This document shows, piece after piece, positions 18,538-28,361 of a stretch of 64,000 bases of DNA. The notes beneath the pieces are model-generated. The model was not told the origin of the DNA. It did not search any database and saw only the letters and a program-made list of their open reading frames with translations. Position 1 is the first letter of the stretch, and every line of letters begins with the position of its first letter. The position numbers and the translations under genes are program-made. The DNA comes from Dermabacter sp. p3-SID358 (GTDB lineage Bacteria; Actinomycetota; Actinomycetes; Actinomycetales; Dermabacteraceae), in contig NZ_JALXOZ010000006.1 of NCBI RefSeq assembly GCF_025147465.1, positions 1 through 64,000 of the forward strand. Reading direction: 5' to 3'.

Positions 18538-19370
18538 CGATCGGTCTCCTTGGCAATGGCGTGAATGGTGTCGGAGAGGAGCTTCGCGAGTCGCGGAGCG
18601 GCTGCGCGACCCGCCTCAACAACCTCTTCGTGGTTGAGCGGAGTGGGGGAAATCCCGGCGGCAAGGTTGGTCACGAGCGAGAAACCGAGCACGTCGAGAC
18701 CGGCTTCACGCGCGGCCATCGCCTCGAGTGCCGTCGACATGCCCACGAGGTTCGCTCCGAGCACACGCGCCATGTGTACTTCGGCGGGTGACTCGTAGAA
18801 CGGGCCGCGAAACTGCATGTAGACACCCTCGTCGAGGCTCGAATCTACCTTCTTGGCGATCTCGCGCAAGCGAGGAGTGTAGATATCGGTCTGGTCAACG
18901 AAAGTGGCGCCCGTGATCGGGCTGTCGCCCGTAAAGTTGATGTGGTCGGCGATAAGCACGGGACTTCCCGGCCGCCACTGCTCGTTCAGGCCGCCGCAGC
19001 CGTTCGTGAGCACGAGAGTGGAGGCGCCAAACTCGGCGGCCGTGCGCACACCGTGCACCGTGGCGTTGACGCCTTTGCCCTCGTAGTAGTGGGTGCGAGC
19101 CCCGAGCACGAGCACACGCGCCCCTCCCTCGACCTCGAAAATTCTGAGTGTGCCGACGTGCCCGTCGACCTGAGGCTTTTGGAAGCCTGGGATCGAGTCG
19201 GCAGGGGCACTAAAGAGTTCGGTTCCGAGGAGCTCCGCCGCGCCGGACCAGCCCGAACCAAGCGTGACCGCGATATCGATTCTGTCGATGCCGGAGGCGC
19301 TCCGCAGCGCCTGGGCGGCGTCCTTCGCGAGCTCGTAGGGGTCAGTTGCGGTATGTGCGTTCTCAGTCAT
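18534..19370 (-). CDS. punA: Purine nucleoside phosphorylase
   Basis: A 278-residue trimeric-type PNP splitting inosine/guanosine with phosphate into base and ribose-1-phosphate. Motifs: VTLGSGWSG (phosphate loop), HYYEGKG, LTNGCGGLN, RGPFYESPAEVHM, VGMSTALEAMAAREAG and SLVTNLAAGIS, where the Asn is the purine contact. The stop overlaps the mutase start by ATGA, so the ribose-1-phosphate product is handed to the next enzyme of the same message. Upstream lies accA in the same direction, 28 bp away. Confidence 0.94.
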   Translation of the reverse strand: MTENAHTATDPYELAKDAAQALRSASGIDRIDIAVTLGSGWSGAAELLGTELFSAPADSIPGFQKPQVDGHVGTLRIFEVEGGARVLVLGARTHYYEGKGVNATVHGVRTAAEFGASTLVLTNGCGGLNEQWRPGSPVLIADHINFTGDSPITGATFVDQTDIYTPRLREIAKKVDSSLDEGVYMQFRGPFYESPAEVHMARVLGANLVGMSTALEAMAAREAGLDVLGFSLVTNLAAGISPTPLNHEEVVEAGRAAAPRLAKLLSDTIHAIAKETDR

Positions 19371-19398
19371 GAACCAAGCCTACTCGCGCACGCTGCCG

Positions 19399-21174
19399 CT
19401 AGTCTTCGATCGCGCAGAGTTCCGCCCCCGCGGAGACGGTCGCGCCTATTTCCGCATCGAGATGTGTGACGATACCGCTGCGGTGAGCGAGGATAGGTTG
19501 CTCCATCTTCATGGCCTCAAGCACGAGGATGAGGTCACCGTCGGCCACCGTTTCGCCCTCTTCTACCGCGATCTTGACGATCGTGCCCTGCATGGGAGCG
19601 CTCACGGCGTGGCCACCCGAAGCTCCGCCACGGGTTGTGCTTGTGCGGCGCTTGCGGCGTTGGGGCGTTTTGACGCGTGGCGCGCGAAGCGAAGCAGGTA
19701 GCGAGACTTCGACCTTTCGACCATCGATTTCGACAACGACGGCTTCGCGATCCTCGACCTCATCCGTGGCGCTTGGCAACGGCGCTGGATCGATTGTTCC
19801 CGAAAACTCCGTCTCAATCCAGCGCGTGTGCACCTTGAATGGCTCTTCCGGACTGCTCGGTGCGAACGCAGGATCGTCGACAACGAGCTTGTGAAACGGC
19901 ACCACTGTGGGGATGCCGTCGATGCGGAATTCTGCGAGGGCTCGACGCGAGCGCTCGAGCGCTTCCTCGCGGCTCGCGCCGGTCACGATGAGCTTCGCGA
20001 GCATCGAGTCGAAATGGCCCGAGATCGCATCGCCTGTGCGGACGCCAGAGTCAACGCGCACGCCAGGTCCGTGAGGTGGTTCAAAAGCATTGATGGGGCC
20101 CGGTGAAGGGAGAAAACCTCGACCCGGATCCTCACCGTTGATGCGGAACTCGAAGGAGTGCCCGCGGGGCTCGGGGTCGATGGGGGAGATTTTCTCGCCG
20201 GCAGCGATGCGGAATTGCTCGCGCACGAGGTCGACGCCCGTCACCTCTTCCGTTACGGGGTGCTCGACCTGAAGGCGTGTGTTGACTTCGAGGAAGGAAA
20301 TAGTGCCGTCTTGACCAACGAGGAACTCGCAGGTTCCTGCCCCCACGTAGTGAGCTTCCTTGAGGATGGCCTTTGACGACTCGACGAGTCGCGCGTGCTG
20401 CGACTCAGTCAAGAACGGGGCAGGGGCTTCCTCGACGAGTTTCTGGTGGCGGCGTTGGAGCGAACAGTCACGCGTGGAGACGACCTGAACGTTGCCGTGA
20501 CTATCGGCGAGGCATTGCGTTTCCACGTGGCGCGGGGCATCAAGGTAGCGCTCCACGAAGCACTCGCCGCGGCCAAACGAAGCGATGGCTTCGCGAGTAG
20601 CCGAATCGAAGAGCTCGCGCACTTCGTCGAGCTCGCGCGCGACTTTGAGGCCGCGCCCGCCACCACCAAATGCCGCCTTGATCGCGATGGGAAGACCGTG
20701 TTCCTTCGCAAACGCGACGACCTCTCCCGAATCCTTGACCGGATCCTGCGTGCCGGCAACGAGTGGTGCTCCTGCCGCTTGCGCGATGTGGCGAGCAGAG
20801 ACTTTGTCGCCGAGCTTTTCGATAGCGTCGGGACTTGGCCCAATCCACACAAGCCCCGCCTCAATGACGGCCTGCGCGAAATCAGCGCGCTCCGAAAGAA
20901 AACCGTATCCGGGGTGAATCGCCTCGGCGCCGCTGCGCTGGGCGATATCGAGGAGTTTATCGATCACGAGGTAGCTTTGGGCGGCGCTTGTGCCTCCGAG
21001 CGAGTAGGCGTCGTCCGCAATCCGCGTGTGCAGGGCATCGCGGTCCGAATCGGAATACACGGCGACTGATCGAAGCCCCGCGTCACGGCATGCACGCGCG
21101 ATGCGCACGGCGATTTCGCCGCGATTGGCGATGAGAACCGTGCGGAACGGTCGATGGAGTGCGGGCTTAGGCAT
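19399..21174 (-). CDS. accA: Acyl-CoA carboxylase alpha subunit (biotin carboxylase + BCCP)
   Basis: A 591-residue protein with biotin carboxylase domain (about 1-455) and C-terminal biotinyl domain. Motifs: [18 protein letters not shown], the glycine-rich ATP loop [29 protein letters not shown], and EAMKM at 553-557 with biotin Lys556. It is the AccA3-type alpha chain, carboxylating its own biotin for transfer by the beta subunit at 23978-25564. A Lys/Arg-rich linker (about 495-520) separates the domains. Together the complex makes malonyl- or methylmalonyl-CoA. Confidence 0.94.
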   Translation of the reverse strand: MPKPALHRPFRTVLIANRGEIAVRIARACRDAGLRSVAVYSDSDRDALHTRIADDAYSLGGTSAAQSYLVIDKLLDIAQRSGAEAIHPGYGFLSERADFAQAVIEAGLVWIGPSPDAIEKLGDKVSARHIAQAAGAPLVAGTQDPVKDSGEVVAFAKEHGLPIAIKAAFGGGGRGLKVARELDEVRELFDSATREAIASFGRGECFVERYLDAPRHVETQCLADSHGNVQVVSTRDCSLQRRHQKLVEEAPAPFLTESQHARLVESSKAILKEAHYVGAGTCEFLVGQDGTISFLEVNTRLQVEHPVTEEVTGVDLVREQFRIAAGEKISPIDPEPRGHSFEFRINGEDPGRGFLPSPGPINAFEPPHGPGVRVDSGVRTGDAISGHFDSMLAKLIVTGASREEALERSRRALAEFRIDGIPTVVPFHKLVVDDPAFAPSSPEEPFKVHTRWIETEFSGTIDPAPLPSATDEVEDREAVVVEIDGRKVEVSLPASLRAPRVKTPQRRKRRTSTTRGGASGGHAVSAPMQGTIVKIAVEEGETVADGDLILVLEAMKMEQPILAHRSGIVTHLDAEIGATVSAGAELCAIED

Positions 21175-21250
21175 TCAGGATCCTTTTCAGGTGTTGGGCG
21201 ACGTGCTCAGCAACCTTCCGAGCATATACCCGCCCGTGGACAGAAAAATT

Positions 21251-21970
21251 CTACGACGAGGATGCGGGGCCCCAGAGATCGCTGACCGCGAGGGAGATTT
21301 CTTGGAGCATTCGGCGAAGAAGCGGAAGAGAGAGGCCAATAACCGCGTGGTGATCACCCTCGATGCGCTCGATGAACGGGCCGCCATATCCGTCGATGGT
21401 GAAAGCGCCCGCGACCCAGAGCGGCTCATCTGTCGCGACATACGCGTCGATCTCAGCATCCGAAAGCTCGGCAAAATACACATCGGTCGAGGCCGTTTCG
21501 CCGAACGTTGCGCCCGTTCCGCCATCACGAGGGTCGCGGTCGTCGATAAGCCAATGTCCTGAGTGCAGGCGTCCTCTTTTTCCTCGCATGCTCCGCCATC
21601 GCTCTCGCGCGGCCTGGGCTGTGCGGGGCTTGCCCACGAGGGAACCGTCGATCTCGAGCATCGAGTCGCCGCCGAGAACAACGTAGCCTCCCTCGCTCGC
21701 TGCGCACGAAGCTTCGGCCTTTGCTCGAGCGAGGGTCAGTACGCGCTCTTCAAAGGACAGGTCATCGCAACGTTCGAGTGCGTGCGCGAGAACGGCTTCC
21801 TCATCCACATCTGCAGGCAGGGCGGTGAACTCAATCCCTGCCCGTCTCAGTACGGCCTGGCGCCCTGCGGATTGTGAGGCCAGAAGGAGGAGCGGTTCAT
21901 GAAGTGTGCTTTCGACGGTCGCAGGGCAAGCGTCGGAATTGGCGCCTTTCGTGAAAAGCCCGCTGCTCAT
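21251..21970 (-). CDS. maf: Maf family nucleotide pyrophosphatase
   Basis: A 239-residue Maf/HAM1-like protein hydrolysing non-canonical or modified nucleoside triphosphates; the family is also tied to septum inhibition. Motifs: LLLASQSAGRQAVLRRAGI (usual LASxSPRR with Pro to Ala), VLGGDSMLEIDGSLVGKP carrying the catalytic Asp, and AGAFTIDGYGGPFIERIEGD. Start ATG 21970 overlaps the DUF885 stop (ATGA); a longer upstream frame lies inside that gene and is rejected. maf between acyl-CoA carboxylase genes is a recurring actinobacterial arrangement. Confidence 0.9.
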   Translation of the reverse strand: MSSGLFTKGANSDACPATVESTLHEPLLLLASQSAGRQAVLRRAGIEFTALPADVDEEAVLAHALERCDDLSFEERVLTLARAKAEASCAASEGGYVVLGGDSMLEIDGSLVGKPRTAQAARERWRSMRGKRGRLHSGHWLIDDRDPRDGGTGATFGETASTDVYFAELSDAEIDAYVATDEPLWVAGAFTIDGYGGPFIERIEGDHHAVIGLSLPLLRRMLQEISLAVSDLWGPASSS

Positions 21971-23667
21971 GAAGCGACTCCGCCATCCTGTGAAGCAGAG
22001 AGCGCGGAGCGCAAAACGGAAAGGGGGAGGCCGCCGAGCTCGAGCGCCTCGCGGTGGAAATCGCGAAGCGACGTGCCGCGGGCGAGGGCATCGTCTCGCA
22101 GCTGCTCCCATACTCGCTGGCCGAGCTTGTAGCTTGGTGCCTGGCCGGCCCAGCCGAGGTAGCGGTGGTACTCGAACCGCTGGATGGGCTCTTCCATCCG
22201 CCAGTGCTCGCGTACGAACTCCCATCCGCGCTCGTAGGTCCACTCGCCTCCGCCGAATTGTTCGGGGACGGGAAGCTCATTGTGCAGACCGATGTCGAGA
22301 ACGACGCGTCCGGCGCGCATGCGCTGCTCCATGAGCATGCCGAGCCGCTCGCCGTCCGTTGCGAGGTAGCCGAGCTCGTCCATGAGGCGCTCCGCGTACA
22401 GTGCCCACCCTTCACCGTGGCCCGAAACCCACATGAACGACGCGCGCCAACGGTTGAGGCGCTCGGCTTGAAGCTGCTGAGTTCCCACCTGAAGGTGGTG
22501 GCCGGGAACGCCCTCGTGGTAGACCGTGGTCGTTTCGCTCCAGGTGCGGAACGTGTCGACGCCCGCGGGCGTATCCCACCACATGCGGCCCGGGCGCGTG
22601 AAGTCCTCACTCGGGCCCGTGTAGTAAATGCCGCCCGCGCCCGTTTCGGCGATCATGCACTCGAGACGCGTGAGCTCTTCAGGGATGTCAAAGTGCGTGC
22701 CTGCGAGATCGCGAATCGCGGCGTCGGAAAGTTCCTGCATCCACGCCTTGAGGCTTTCGGTGCCGTGGAGAACGAGCGACTCGTCGGCGTTGAGTGAGGC
22801 CATCGCCGCGTCGATGGAGTCGCCCCCGCCGTTACCGTAGTGCGCGTTCAGGCGCGAAGCAACCTGCTTTTGCTCGTCGATCAGGCGAGCGAGTTCGTCG
22901 GTGCCGAACGCGTACGCCTCCTCGACATCAATCTCCTCGCCGAGGAACGTGCGCGAGCCGAGCTGGTAGGCCTCGCGGCCCACCGCATCTTTCTCAGGTG
23001 CCTTCTGCGCGAGCCCATCGAACACGGTCGCCAGTTCGTTGTACGCCTCGCACGCGAGCGCCACACGGCGCTCAAGCTCTTCACGGGACGAGCCCTCGAG
23101 TCCGGATTTGGCCACGAGTGAGGGGAAGAAACCGTCGGCTTTGGTGAACGAACGAGACTGCTCGGCGCCAATGCGTTGCTGACGCTTGGCTGCGAGCACG
23201 CCCTTCGATGCGGCGAAACGGAGCGAATCGGCATACCCCCGCACGGCCTCGGGCACGCGAGAGAGCCGCTCGCATATGGTGTCCCAATCCGCCGCGGTCT
23301 CTTGCGGCATCATGTCGAAAATGCTGCGAATGCTCTGGACCGGCGAGGCAATGTTATTCACGCAGGCGTGGGTAAGGAGCGCGTCGTGGTGCTCGAGTTC
23401 GAGGCCGAGTCGTTCGCGCATCGCCGCGCGAGTTACGCGATCGACCTCGTCGCCCGGGTGCTCGCGCTCGACGGAATCGAGCGAAGCAAGGGTCTCGCGC
23501 GCGAGAGCCGCCGCAGCGTCGAGGCCCGCGGGAGAGAGGTCGTCCATGAGGTGATCTTGGCCGGGCGTGCCGAGGCTCGTGGCAGTCATCGGGCTCAGGG
23601 CAATCGCACGCTCAACGTAGCCGTTAGCGAGGCGGTCGGTAGGACTTGGGGTGCGCGTCGTTGTCAT
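21967..23667 (-). CDS. DUF885 family protein, probable zinc peptidase
   Basis: A 566-residue DUF885 protein. The key motif is VYHEGVPGHHLQ (about residues 413-424), a HExxxGHH zinc-site pattern of putative metallopeptidases, followed by WVSGHGEGWALYAERLMDELG and, near the C-terminus, RYLGWAGQAPSYKLG. No signal peptide is visible, so it is likely cytoplasmic. AAGGTGGTGCC precedes the ATG. It is inserted between accE and maf in an otherwise acyl-CoA carboxylase operon; a functional link is not evident. Substrate unknown. Confidence 0.85.
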   Translation of the reverse strand: MTTTRTPSPTDRLANGYVERAIALSPMTATSLGTPGQDHLMDDLSPAGLDAAAALARETLASLDSVEREHPGDEVDRVTRAAMRERLGLELEHHDALLTHACVNNIASPVQSIRSIFDMMPQETAADWDTICERLSRVPEAVRGYADSLRFAASKGVLAAKRQQRIGAEQSRSFTKADGFFPSLVAKSGLEGSSREELERRVALACEAYNELATVFDGLAQKAPEKDAVGREAYQLGSRTFLGEEIDVEEAYAFGTDELARLIDEQKQVASRLNAHYGNGGGDSIDAAMASLNADESLVLHGTESLKAWMQELSDAAIRDLAGTHFDIPEELTRLECMIAETGAGGIYYTGPSEDFTRPGRMWWDTPAGVDTFRTWSETTTVYHEGVPGHHLQVGTQQLQAERLNRWRASFMWVSGHGEGWALYAERLMDELGYLATDGERLGMLMEQRMRAGRVVLDIGLHNELPVPEQFGGGEWTYERGWEFVREHWRMEEPIQRFEYHRYLGWAGQAPSYKLGQRVWEQLRDDALARGTSLRDFHREALELGGLPLSVLRSALSASQDGGVAS

Positions 23668-23690
23668 GGCACCACCTTATCCATCCAGCG

Positions 23691-23981
23691 TCAGCGCTGG
23701 GAAAACATCCACGAACTCGGACCGGCGCTGGCTCGGAGCCCATGGGCCGAACGATGCGTCACCGCAGGGGAGTTCCATGCCGAAGTGGAGTGGCCCGCGC
23801 GCTCGACGAGTTCGCGCTCGTGCGCCTCTTCACGCGAGACGGCGCTCATGGCCGCAACGGCGACAGCGATTGCTGCAATTTCGTGATTCGCGAGGTGCCC
23901 CGAAACCAATTCAACGCTCGGGCGTACCGCCTCGCCGTGAGCGGAAGGCGTCGGGTCGGGGACCGGGTCATGGACGCTCAC
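23691..23981 (-). CDS. accE: Acyl-CoA carboxylase epsilon subunit
   Basis: A 96-residue small subunit of the ACC_epsilon family. The hallmark N-terminal half [20 protein letters not shown] followed by an Ala/Val helix, and a C-terminal Trp/Arg motif ([10 protein letters not shown] and [10 protein letters not shown]), fit actinobacterial AccE, which stabilises the alpha-beta complex. Its ATG overlaps the beta-subunit stop by four bases, so it is translated with it. Small and weakly conserved proteins of this type are easily missed; the position immediately after accB strongly supports the call. Confidence 0.85.
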   Translation of the reverse strand: MSVHDPVPDPTPSAHGEAVRPSVELVSGHLANHEIAAIAVAVAAMSAVSREEAHERELVERAGHSTSAWNSPAVTHRSAHGLRASAGPSSWMFSQR

Positions 23982-25564
23982 AGGGGAATATTCCCGTGCT
24001 TCTTCGTCGGGAGGACGTCGCGCTTAGTGCGCAGGGCACGAAGGGCGCGTGTGACGGCTTCGCGAGTTTCGTGAGGCTGGATCACACCGTCGAGGAGTCC
24101 GCGCTCGGCCGCAACATAGGGATTCGCGAAGGTTTCTTCATACTCCGCTTGGAACTGTGAACGCAGTGCATCAGCGTCCTTGCCTGCCTCAGAAGCGGCC
24201 TTGAGTTCTTTGCGATGAAGAATGTTCACGGCCCCCTGGGCCCCCATGACGGCAATTTGGGCCGTGGGCCAGGCGAGGTTCACGTCCGCCCCGAGTTCCT
24301 TCGATCCCATGACGATGTACGCGCCGCCATAGGCCTTACGCGTAATGACGGTGATGAGCGGAACAGTCGCTTCCGCGTACGCGTACAGAAGCTTTGCCCC
24401 GCGACGGATGATCCCGCCGTATTCCTGATCCGTTCCCGGGAGGAAACCCGGAACGTCGACGAGAGTGAGTACCGGGATGTTGTAGGCATCGCACATGCGC
24501 ACGAAACGCGCGGCTTTTTCACTCGCATCGATATCGAGCGTGCCCGCAAGTTGCGAGGGTTGGTTCGCGACGATGCCGACACTGTGTCCCTCGACGCGCC
24601 CGAAACCAACCACGACGTTCTTAGCAAAATTCCCGTGGATCTCAAGAAATTCGTCGTCGAGAATCGCCTCGACGACGCTTTGCATGTCGTAGGGCTGATT
24701 TGGGGAGTCGGGGATAAGGCTGTCGAGTGCGCGATCCTCGGGGCTTGGTTCGAGGTCGACTTCGTCGGGATAAACGGGGGCCTCGGTGAGCGTATTTGCG
24801 GGGAGGTAAGAGAGGAGATCGCGCACGTAGTCAAGCGCATCCGATTCATCGCTCGCCATGTAGTGCGCGACACCAGATGTGCTCGAGTGCGTGCGAGCAC
24901 CGCCGAGTTCTTCGAAGCCCACGTTCTCACCCGTGACGGTCTTAATGACGTCGGGACCCGTGATGAACATGTGGGAGGACTTCTCAACCATGACGATGAC
25001 ATCGGTGAGTGCGGGGGAGTAGACCGCGCCGCCTGCGGCGGGACCCATGATGAGGGATATCTGGGGGATCACCCCCGAGGCCCTCGTGTTACGGCGAAAA
25101 ATGCCCGCGAAGGTAGCGAGAGAGGCCACGCCTTCCTGGATTCGCGCACCGCCGCCATCGAGGATGCCGATGATTGGTACGCCGGTCGAGAGAGCAAGGT
25201 CCTGGATCTTCTGGATCTTTTTGCCGTGGGCCTCGCCGAGGGAGCCGCCTAGGACCGTGAAATCTTGCGAATACACGCACACTTGGCGGCCGTCGATTGT
25301 CCCGTACCCGGTGACGATGCCGTCGCCGTCGATGCGCTTCTTTTCAAGCCCGAAGTTATGACTCTGATGTCGCACGAAGCGATCGGTTTCCACGAACGAG
25401 CCTTGGTCGAGAAGCTCTTCAATCCTCTCGCGAGCCGTTTTCTTGCCGCGCGCATGCTGTTTTTTGACTGCAGCTGCGCCCGCCTCCGTGACGGCCGCAT
25501 TCTCGCGGGATCGAAGTTCTTCAAGTCTCTCGGAGGTTGTGGACCGCCTCGGCGTCTCGTTCAC
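23978..25564 (-). CDS. accB: Acyl-CoA carboxylase beta subunit (carboxyltransferase)
   Basis: A 528-residue carboxyltransferase of the PccB/AccD5 type, transferring CO2 from carboxybiotin to acetyl- or propionyl-CoA. Motifs: [73 protein letters not shown] (oxyanion Gly-Ala), [20 protein letters not shown] and [11 protein letters not shown]. Start GTG 25564 is chosen after AGGAG with 5-nt spacing; a longer frame to 25729 would overlap birA. birA is divergent, giving a shared regulatory region. Confidence 0.94.
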   Translation of the reverse strand: MNETPRRSTTSERLEELRSRENAAVTEAGAAAVKKQHARGKKTARERIEELLDQGSFVETDRFVRHQSHNFGLEKKRIDGDGIVTGYGTIDGRQVCVYSQDFTVLGGSLGEAHGKKIQKIQDLALSTGVPIIGILDGGGARIQEGVASLATFAGIFRRNTRASGVIPQISLIMGPAAGGAVYSPALTDVIVMVEKSSHMFITGPDVIKTVTGENVGFEELGGARTHSSTSGVAHYMASDESDALDYVRDLLSYLPANTLTEAPVYPDEVDLEPSPEDRALDSLIPDSPNQPYDMQSVVEAILDDEFLEIHGNFAKNVVVGFGRVEGHSVGIVANQPSQLAGTLDIDASEKAARFVRMCDAYNIPVLTLVDVPGFLPGTDQEYGGIIRRGAKLLYAYAEATVPLITVITRKAYGGAYIVMGSKELGADVNLAWPTAQIAVMGAQGAVNILHRKELKAASEAGKDADALRSQFQAEYEETFANPYVAAERGLLDGVIQPHETREAVTRALRALRTKRDVLPTKKHGNIPL

Positions 25565-25647
25565 TCCCACTCCTGCTCCGTCGTGGCCTGGCACAATTGC
25601 TCTCGTGAGTGTACGCCATGGACGAGAAAATGCGGGAGTGAGAAGCG

Positions 25648-26421
25648 GTGACCGATCTATTGCGCATCGTTTATGTCGATTCGTGCACCTCGACACTCGA
25701 CATTCTCGCTGAGCCGCCGTACGACGCACTTGAGGCGCCTTTCGCTCTCATGACCCTGGATCAAAGAGCTGGTCACGGTCGACAGGGGAGGCGATGGCAG
25801 AACCGGCCGGGCGAATCGCTCGCGCTGACGGTTGCGTGGCCCCTGCCCGCTCCCGAGTTTCGCGGGTGGTATCCGCTCGCGACGGCCCTCGCGGTCCTCG
25901 ATGCATGCGCCGAGCTTGCACCCGGTGCGCCTCTACCCCGTATGAAGTGGCCAAACGATATTCTCACGCCAGAAGGCGAGAAGATTGCTGGGATCCTCGT
26001 CCGCGCGGATTCGAGGCGTCTCCTCGCGGGCGTCGGCGTCAATCTCGTGGGGGAAATCGAGCGGGAACGAGAAGGGCTCGAGGGCGCACAGACACTGGCG
26101 AGCGTCGATTCGTTGTATGGTGATGCGCTCGCGGGCAGTGACGAGCGCCGAGAGTTCGGAGCAATTCTCTCGCAAAGCATCGCGCGCACTTTTTCGGTCG
26201 TCGATTCCGGGGGAGTGGGCTTTCGGAATTTGCAGACGAGGTATGCTGTGAACTGTCTCACTATAGGCTCTCGGGTTGTTGTCGCAACACCGGGGGGTGC
26301 GAAGTACAGCGCGAGGGCGCTCGGCGTTGACGCGGCGGGCAGGCTCCTTGTGGAGAATGCCGAGCGCGGCCGTCATGTTCTCGATGCCGCAGACGTCCAC
26401 CTTGCTCGCCCACGAGCGTGA
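25648..26421 (+). CDS. birA: Biotin--[acyl-CoA carboxylase] ligase
   Basis: A 257-residue class I biotin protein ligase with no N-terminal DNA-binding domain. The adenylation motif is GHGRQGRRW (42-50, canonical GRGRxGR), and KWPND (100-104) binds biotin; a C-terminal SH3-like domain follows (from about 205). GTG 25648 follows GGGAGTGAGAAGC. It is divergent from accB and would biotinylate Lys556 of the alpha subunit at 19399-21174. Confidence 0.94.
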   Translation: MTDLLRIVYVDSCTSTLDILAEPPYDALEAPFALMTLDQRAGHGRQGRRWQNRPGESLALTVAWPLPAPEFRGWYPLATALAVLDACAELAPGAPLPRMKWPNDILTPEGEKIAGILVRADSRRLLAGVGVNLVGEIEREREGLEGAQTLASVDSLYGDALAGSDERREFGAILSQSIARTFSVVDSGGVGFRNLQTRYAVNCLTIGSRVVVATPGGAKYSARALGVDAAGRLLVENAERGRHVLDAADVHLARPRA

Positions 26422-26462
26422 GGATTGTGGGTCACGAGGGCAGAAGGAATTGAAAGGATCCG

Positions 26463-27572
26463 ATGAGCACTGTTCACGATCGCGAGGAGTCGAGCGAGCA
26501 TAGCGCCGAAGGTGCCATGCCAGACGCGCTCAACGAGCGTTTCGCACGCGTGCGAGGCGCCATCGGCGCTCTCGAGCGCTCCCTCCTCGACGGTGAACGT
26601 AAGTACTCCAGGCGGGACCTCGAAGAAGACTTCAATGTCGATCGTCAGCTCAGCACTGACTATTGGCGCGGGCTCGGTTTCTCCAATGTTGCGCCAGATA
26701 CGACCGCTTTTACCGAGGACGACGCCGAGGCAATCGCCGATCTCGCAGCGCTCGTCAACGATGGCGCGCTGAGTGAAGACACCTTCGTGACCATCGTTCG
26801 CGGCCTCGGATTTCATATGGGGCGGCTCGCGATGTGGCTCACGGAGGCTCTCGTGGACGACGCAAAACAATCCAATGGGATGAGCGATACCGAAGCGCGC
26901 ATGCATATGCTCGAAACGATCCCGCAGTTCATCGAGATTTTCGAGCATCAAACAATCCACGTGTTTCGCAGGCAGATGTCGGCATACACGGCGCGAGCCG
27001 GTGCCGAGATCCTACGAACGTCGACGAGCGACTGGGACGACGAATCGCTTCCACTTCCGCGCGCCGTGGGATTCGCGGACCTCGTGCAGTTCACGCGCCT
27101 CGCGCAGTCAATCGATGGGATCGAGCTCGCCGGTGTGATCAGGGACTTCGAGAACCTCACGCGAGACGTGATTTCCGACGGTGGCGGGCGTATCGTCAAG
27201 ACCGTGGGGGACGAGGTGATGTTCCTCGCCGACACTCCCGAGGATGGCGTGCGGATAGCCTTGTCGATCGCCGAAAACATCAAACGCCAGCCTTCGCTGC
27301 CCAACGTACGCGTGGGGCTCGCGTGGGGCAATATGTTCTCTCGTTACGGTGACGTCTTTGGCCCCAAGGTGAATCTCGCCGCGCGTCTTGAGGGTATTGC
27401 CGAACCGGGCGCCGTCGTGATTGATGGCGAAACTGCGGATCTCGTGGATCGAGCCTTTCCCGGCGGTTTCGCGCGTGTCGCAGAATGGACGGAGGAGCTC
27501 CACGGGATCGGTGAAACAACAATCGTGAGAGTTGAACGGGCCGCGGCTTCGCTCATCGAGCGTTTCTCGTGA
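26463..27572 (+). CDS. Class III adenylate cyclase with N-terminal regulatory domain
   Basis: A 369-residue cytosolic cyclase. The C-terminal catalytic domain (about 195-365) has metal Asp206 in VGFADLVQFTRLAQ, substrate Lys246 and metal Asp250 in RIVKTVGDEVMF, and transition-state residues Asn304 and Arg308 in KVNLAARLEG. The N-terminal about 190 residues are helical and resemble the regulatory part of Rv1264-type cyclases, one of which is pH sensitive. No membrane helix is seen. GAAAGGATCCG precedes the ATG. It likely makes cAMP in response to an internal signal. Confidence 0.88.
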   Translation: MSTVHDREESSEHSAEGAMPDALNERFARVRGAIGALERSLLDGERKYSRRDLEEDFNVDRQLSTDYWRGLGFSNVAPDTTAFTEDDAEAIADLAALVNDGALSEDTFVTIVRGLGFHMGRLAMWLTEALVDDAKQSNGMSDTEARMHMLETIPQFIEIFEHQTIHVFRRQMSAYTARAGAEILRTSTSDWDDESLPLPRAVGFADLVQFTRLAQSIDGIELAGVIRDFENLTRDVISDGGGRIVKTVGDEVMFLADTPEDGVRIALSIAENIKRQPSLPNVRVGLAWGNMFSRYGDVFGPKVNLAARLEGIAEPGAVVIDGETADLVDRAFPGGFARVAEWTEELHGIGETTIVRVERAAASLIERFS

Positions 27573-27644
27573 GAGAGTGGAGAGTCGCTTGAAGGTCTTC
27601 GCTTCTCACAGCGGAGACACACGCACTTTGGTAAGGATGACTTC

Positions 27645-28340
27645 GTGACACGACTACTTCTCGTTGAAGACGATTCGGCGATCGCAGAACCTCTCTCGCG
27701 CGCCCTCGATCGCGAAGGCTATTCCGTTGTGAGAGCCTCGAGGGGGATCGATGCGCTCACGATTGCCGCAAGCGAGGGCCATATCGACTTTGTGATTCTC
27801 GATTTGGGACTTCCCGATATCGATGGGCTTGAAGTGTGCAGAAGGCTTCGTAAGGGCGGCCTCGAGGCGCCCGTCCTCATTCTCACGGCTCGTGCCGACG
27901 AGGTCGACGCGGTAGTCGGCCTTGATGCGGGTGCCGATGATTACGTGACCAAACCCTTCCGCCTTGGCGAGCTTCAAGCACGTATTCGCGCTCTTCTGCG
28001 GCGCACCCAGGTTGTCGAAGATACGACCTCAAACACGTACGACATTAATGGCGTGAGCCTCGATCCCTCGGCGCGCCGGGTGTATGTCGACGACGAAGAA
28101 CTCTCGCTCAGCGCGAAGGAGTTTGACCTGCTCGCGGTACTCATGCGCGAAGCGGGAAGCGTGGTGACCCGCGACAACCTCATGCGTGAGGTATGGGGCG
28201 CTGAATGGTGGGGCTCCACAAAAACTCTCGATATGCATATCTCGTGGCTTCGCCGGAAACTTGGCGATGACGCGACGAGCCCAACGCGCATCACCACCGT
28301 GCGCGGCGTAGGCTTCCGCTTCGAAGATACCGACGCCTAG
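27645..28340 (+). CDS. OmpR-family response regulator
   Basis: A 231-residue two-domain regulator. The receiver has the acidic pair VEDDSA, phosphoacceptor Asp53 in FVILDLGLPDIDG, LTARADEVD and VTKPFRLGEL; the C-terminal winged helix includes LSAKEFDLLAVLMREAGSVV and LRRKLGDD. GTG 27645 follows TAAGGATGACTTC. The histidine kinase starts 21 nt after its stop, so they form a two-component operon. The signal and targets are not identifiable from sequence. Confidence 0.93.
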   Translation: MTRLLLVEDDSAIAEPLSRALDREGYSVVRASRGIDALTIAASEGHIDFVILDLGLPDIDGLEVCRRLRKGGLEAPVLILTARADEVDAVVGLDAGADDYVTKPFRLGELQARIRALLRRTQVVEDTTSNTYDINGVSLDPSARRVYVDDEELSLSAKEFDLLAVLMREAGSVVTRDNLMREVWGAEWWGSTKTLDMHISWLRRKLGDDATSPTRITTVRGVGFRFEDTDA

Positions 28341-28361
28341 TAGGGGCGCCAGGCACTCACC

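Noticed and set aside
17104..18564. Plus-strand frame over the mutase gene
   Set aside because: Antisense to a clear phosphohexomutase with all motifs.
23668..25647. Longer accB reading from 25729
   Set aside because: Would overlap birA on the other strand; GTG 25564 has AGGAG and the expected N-terminus.
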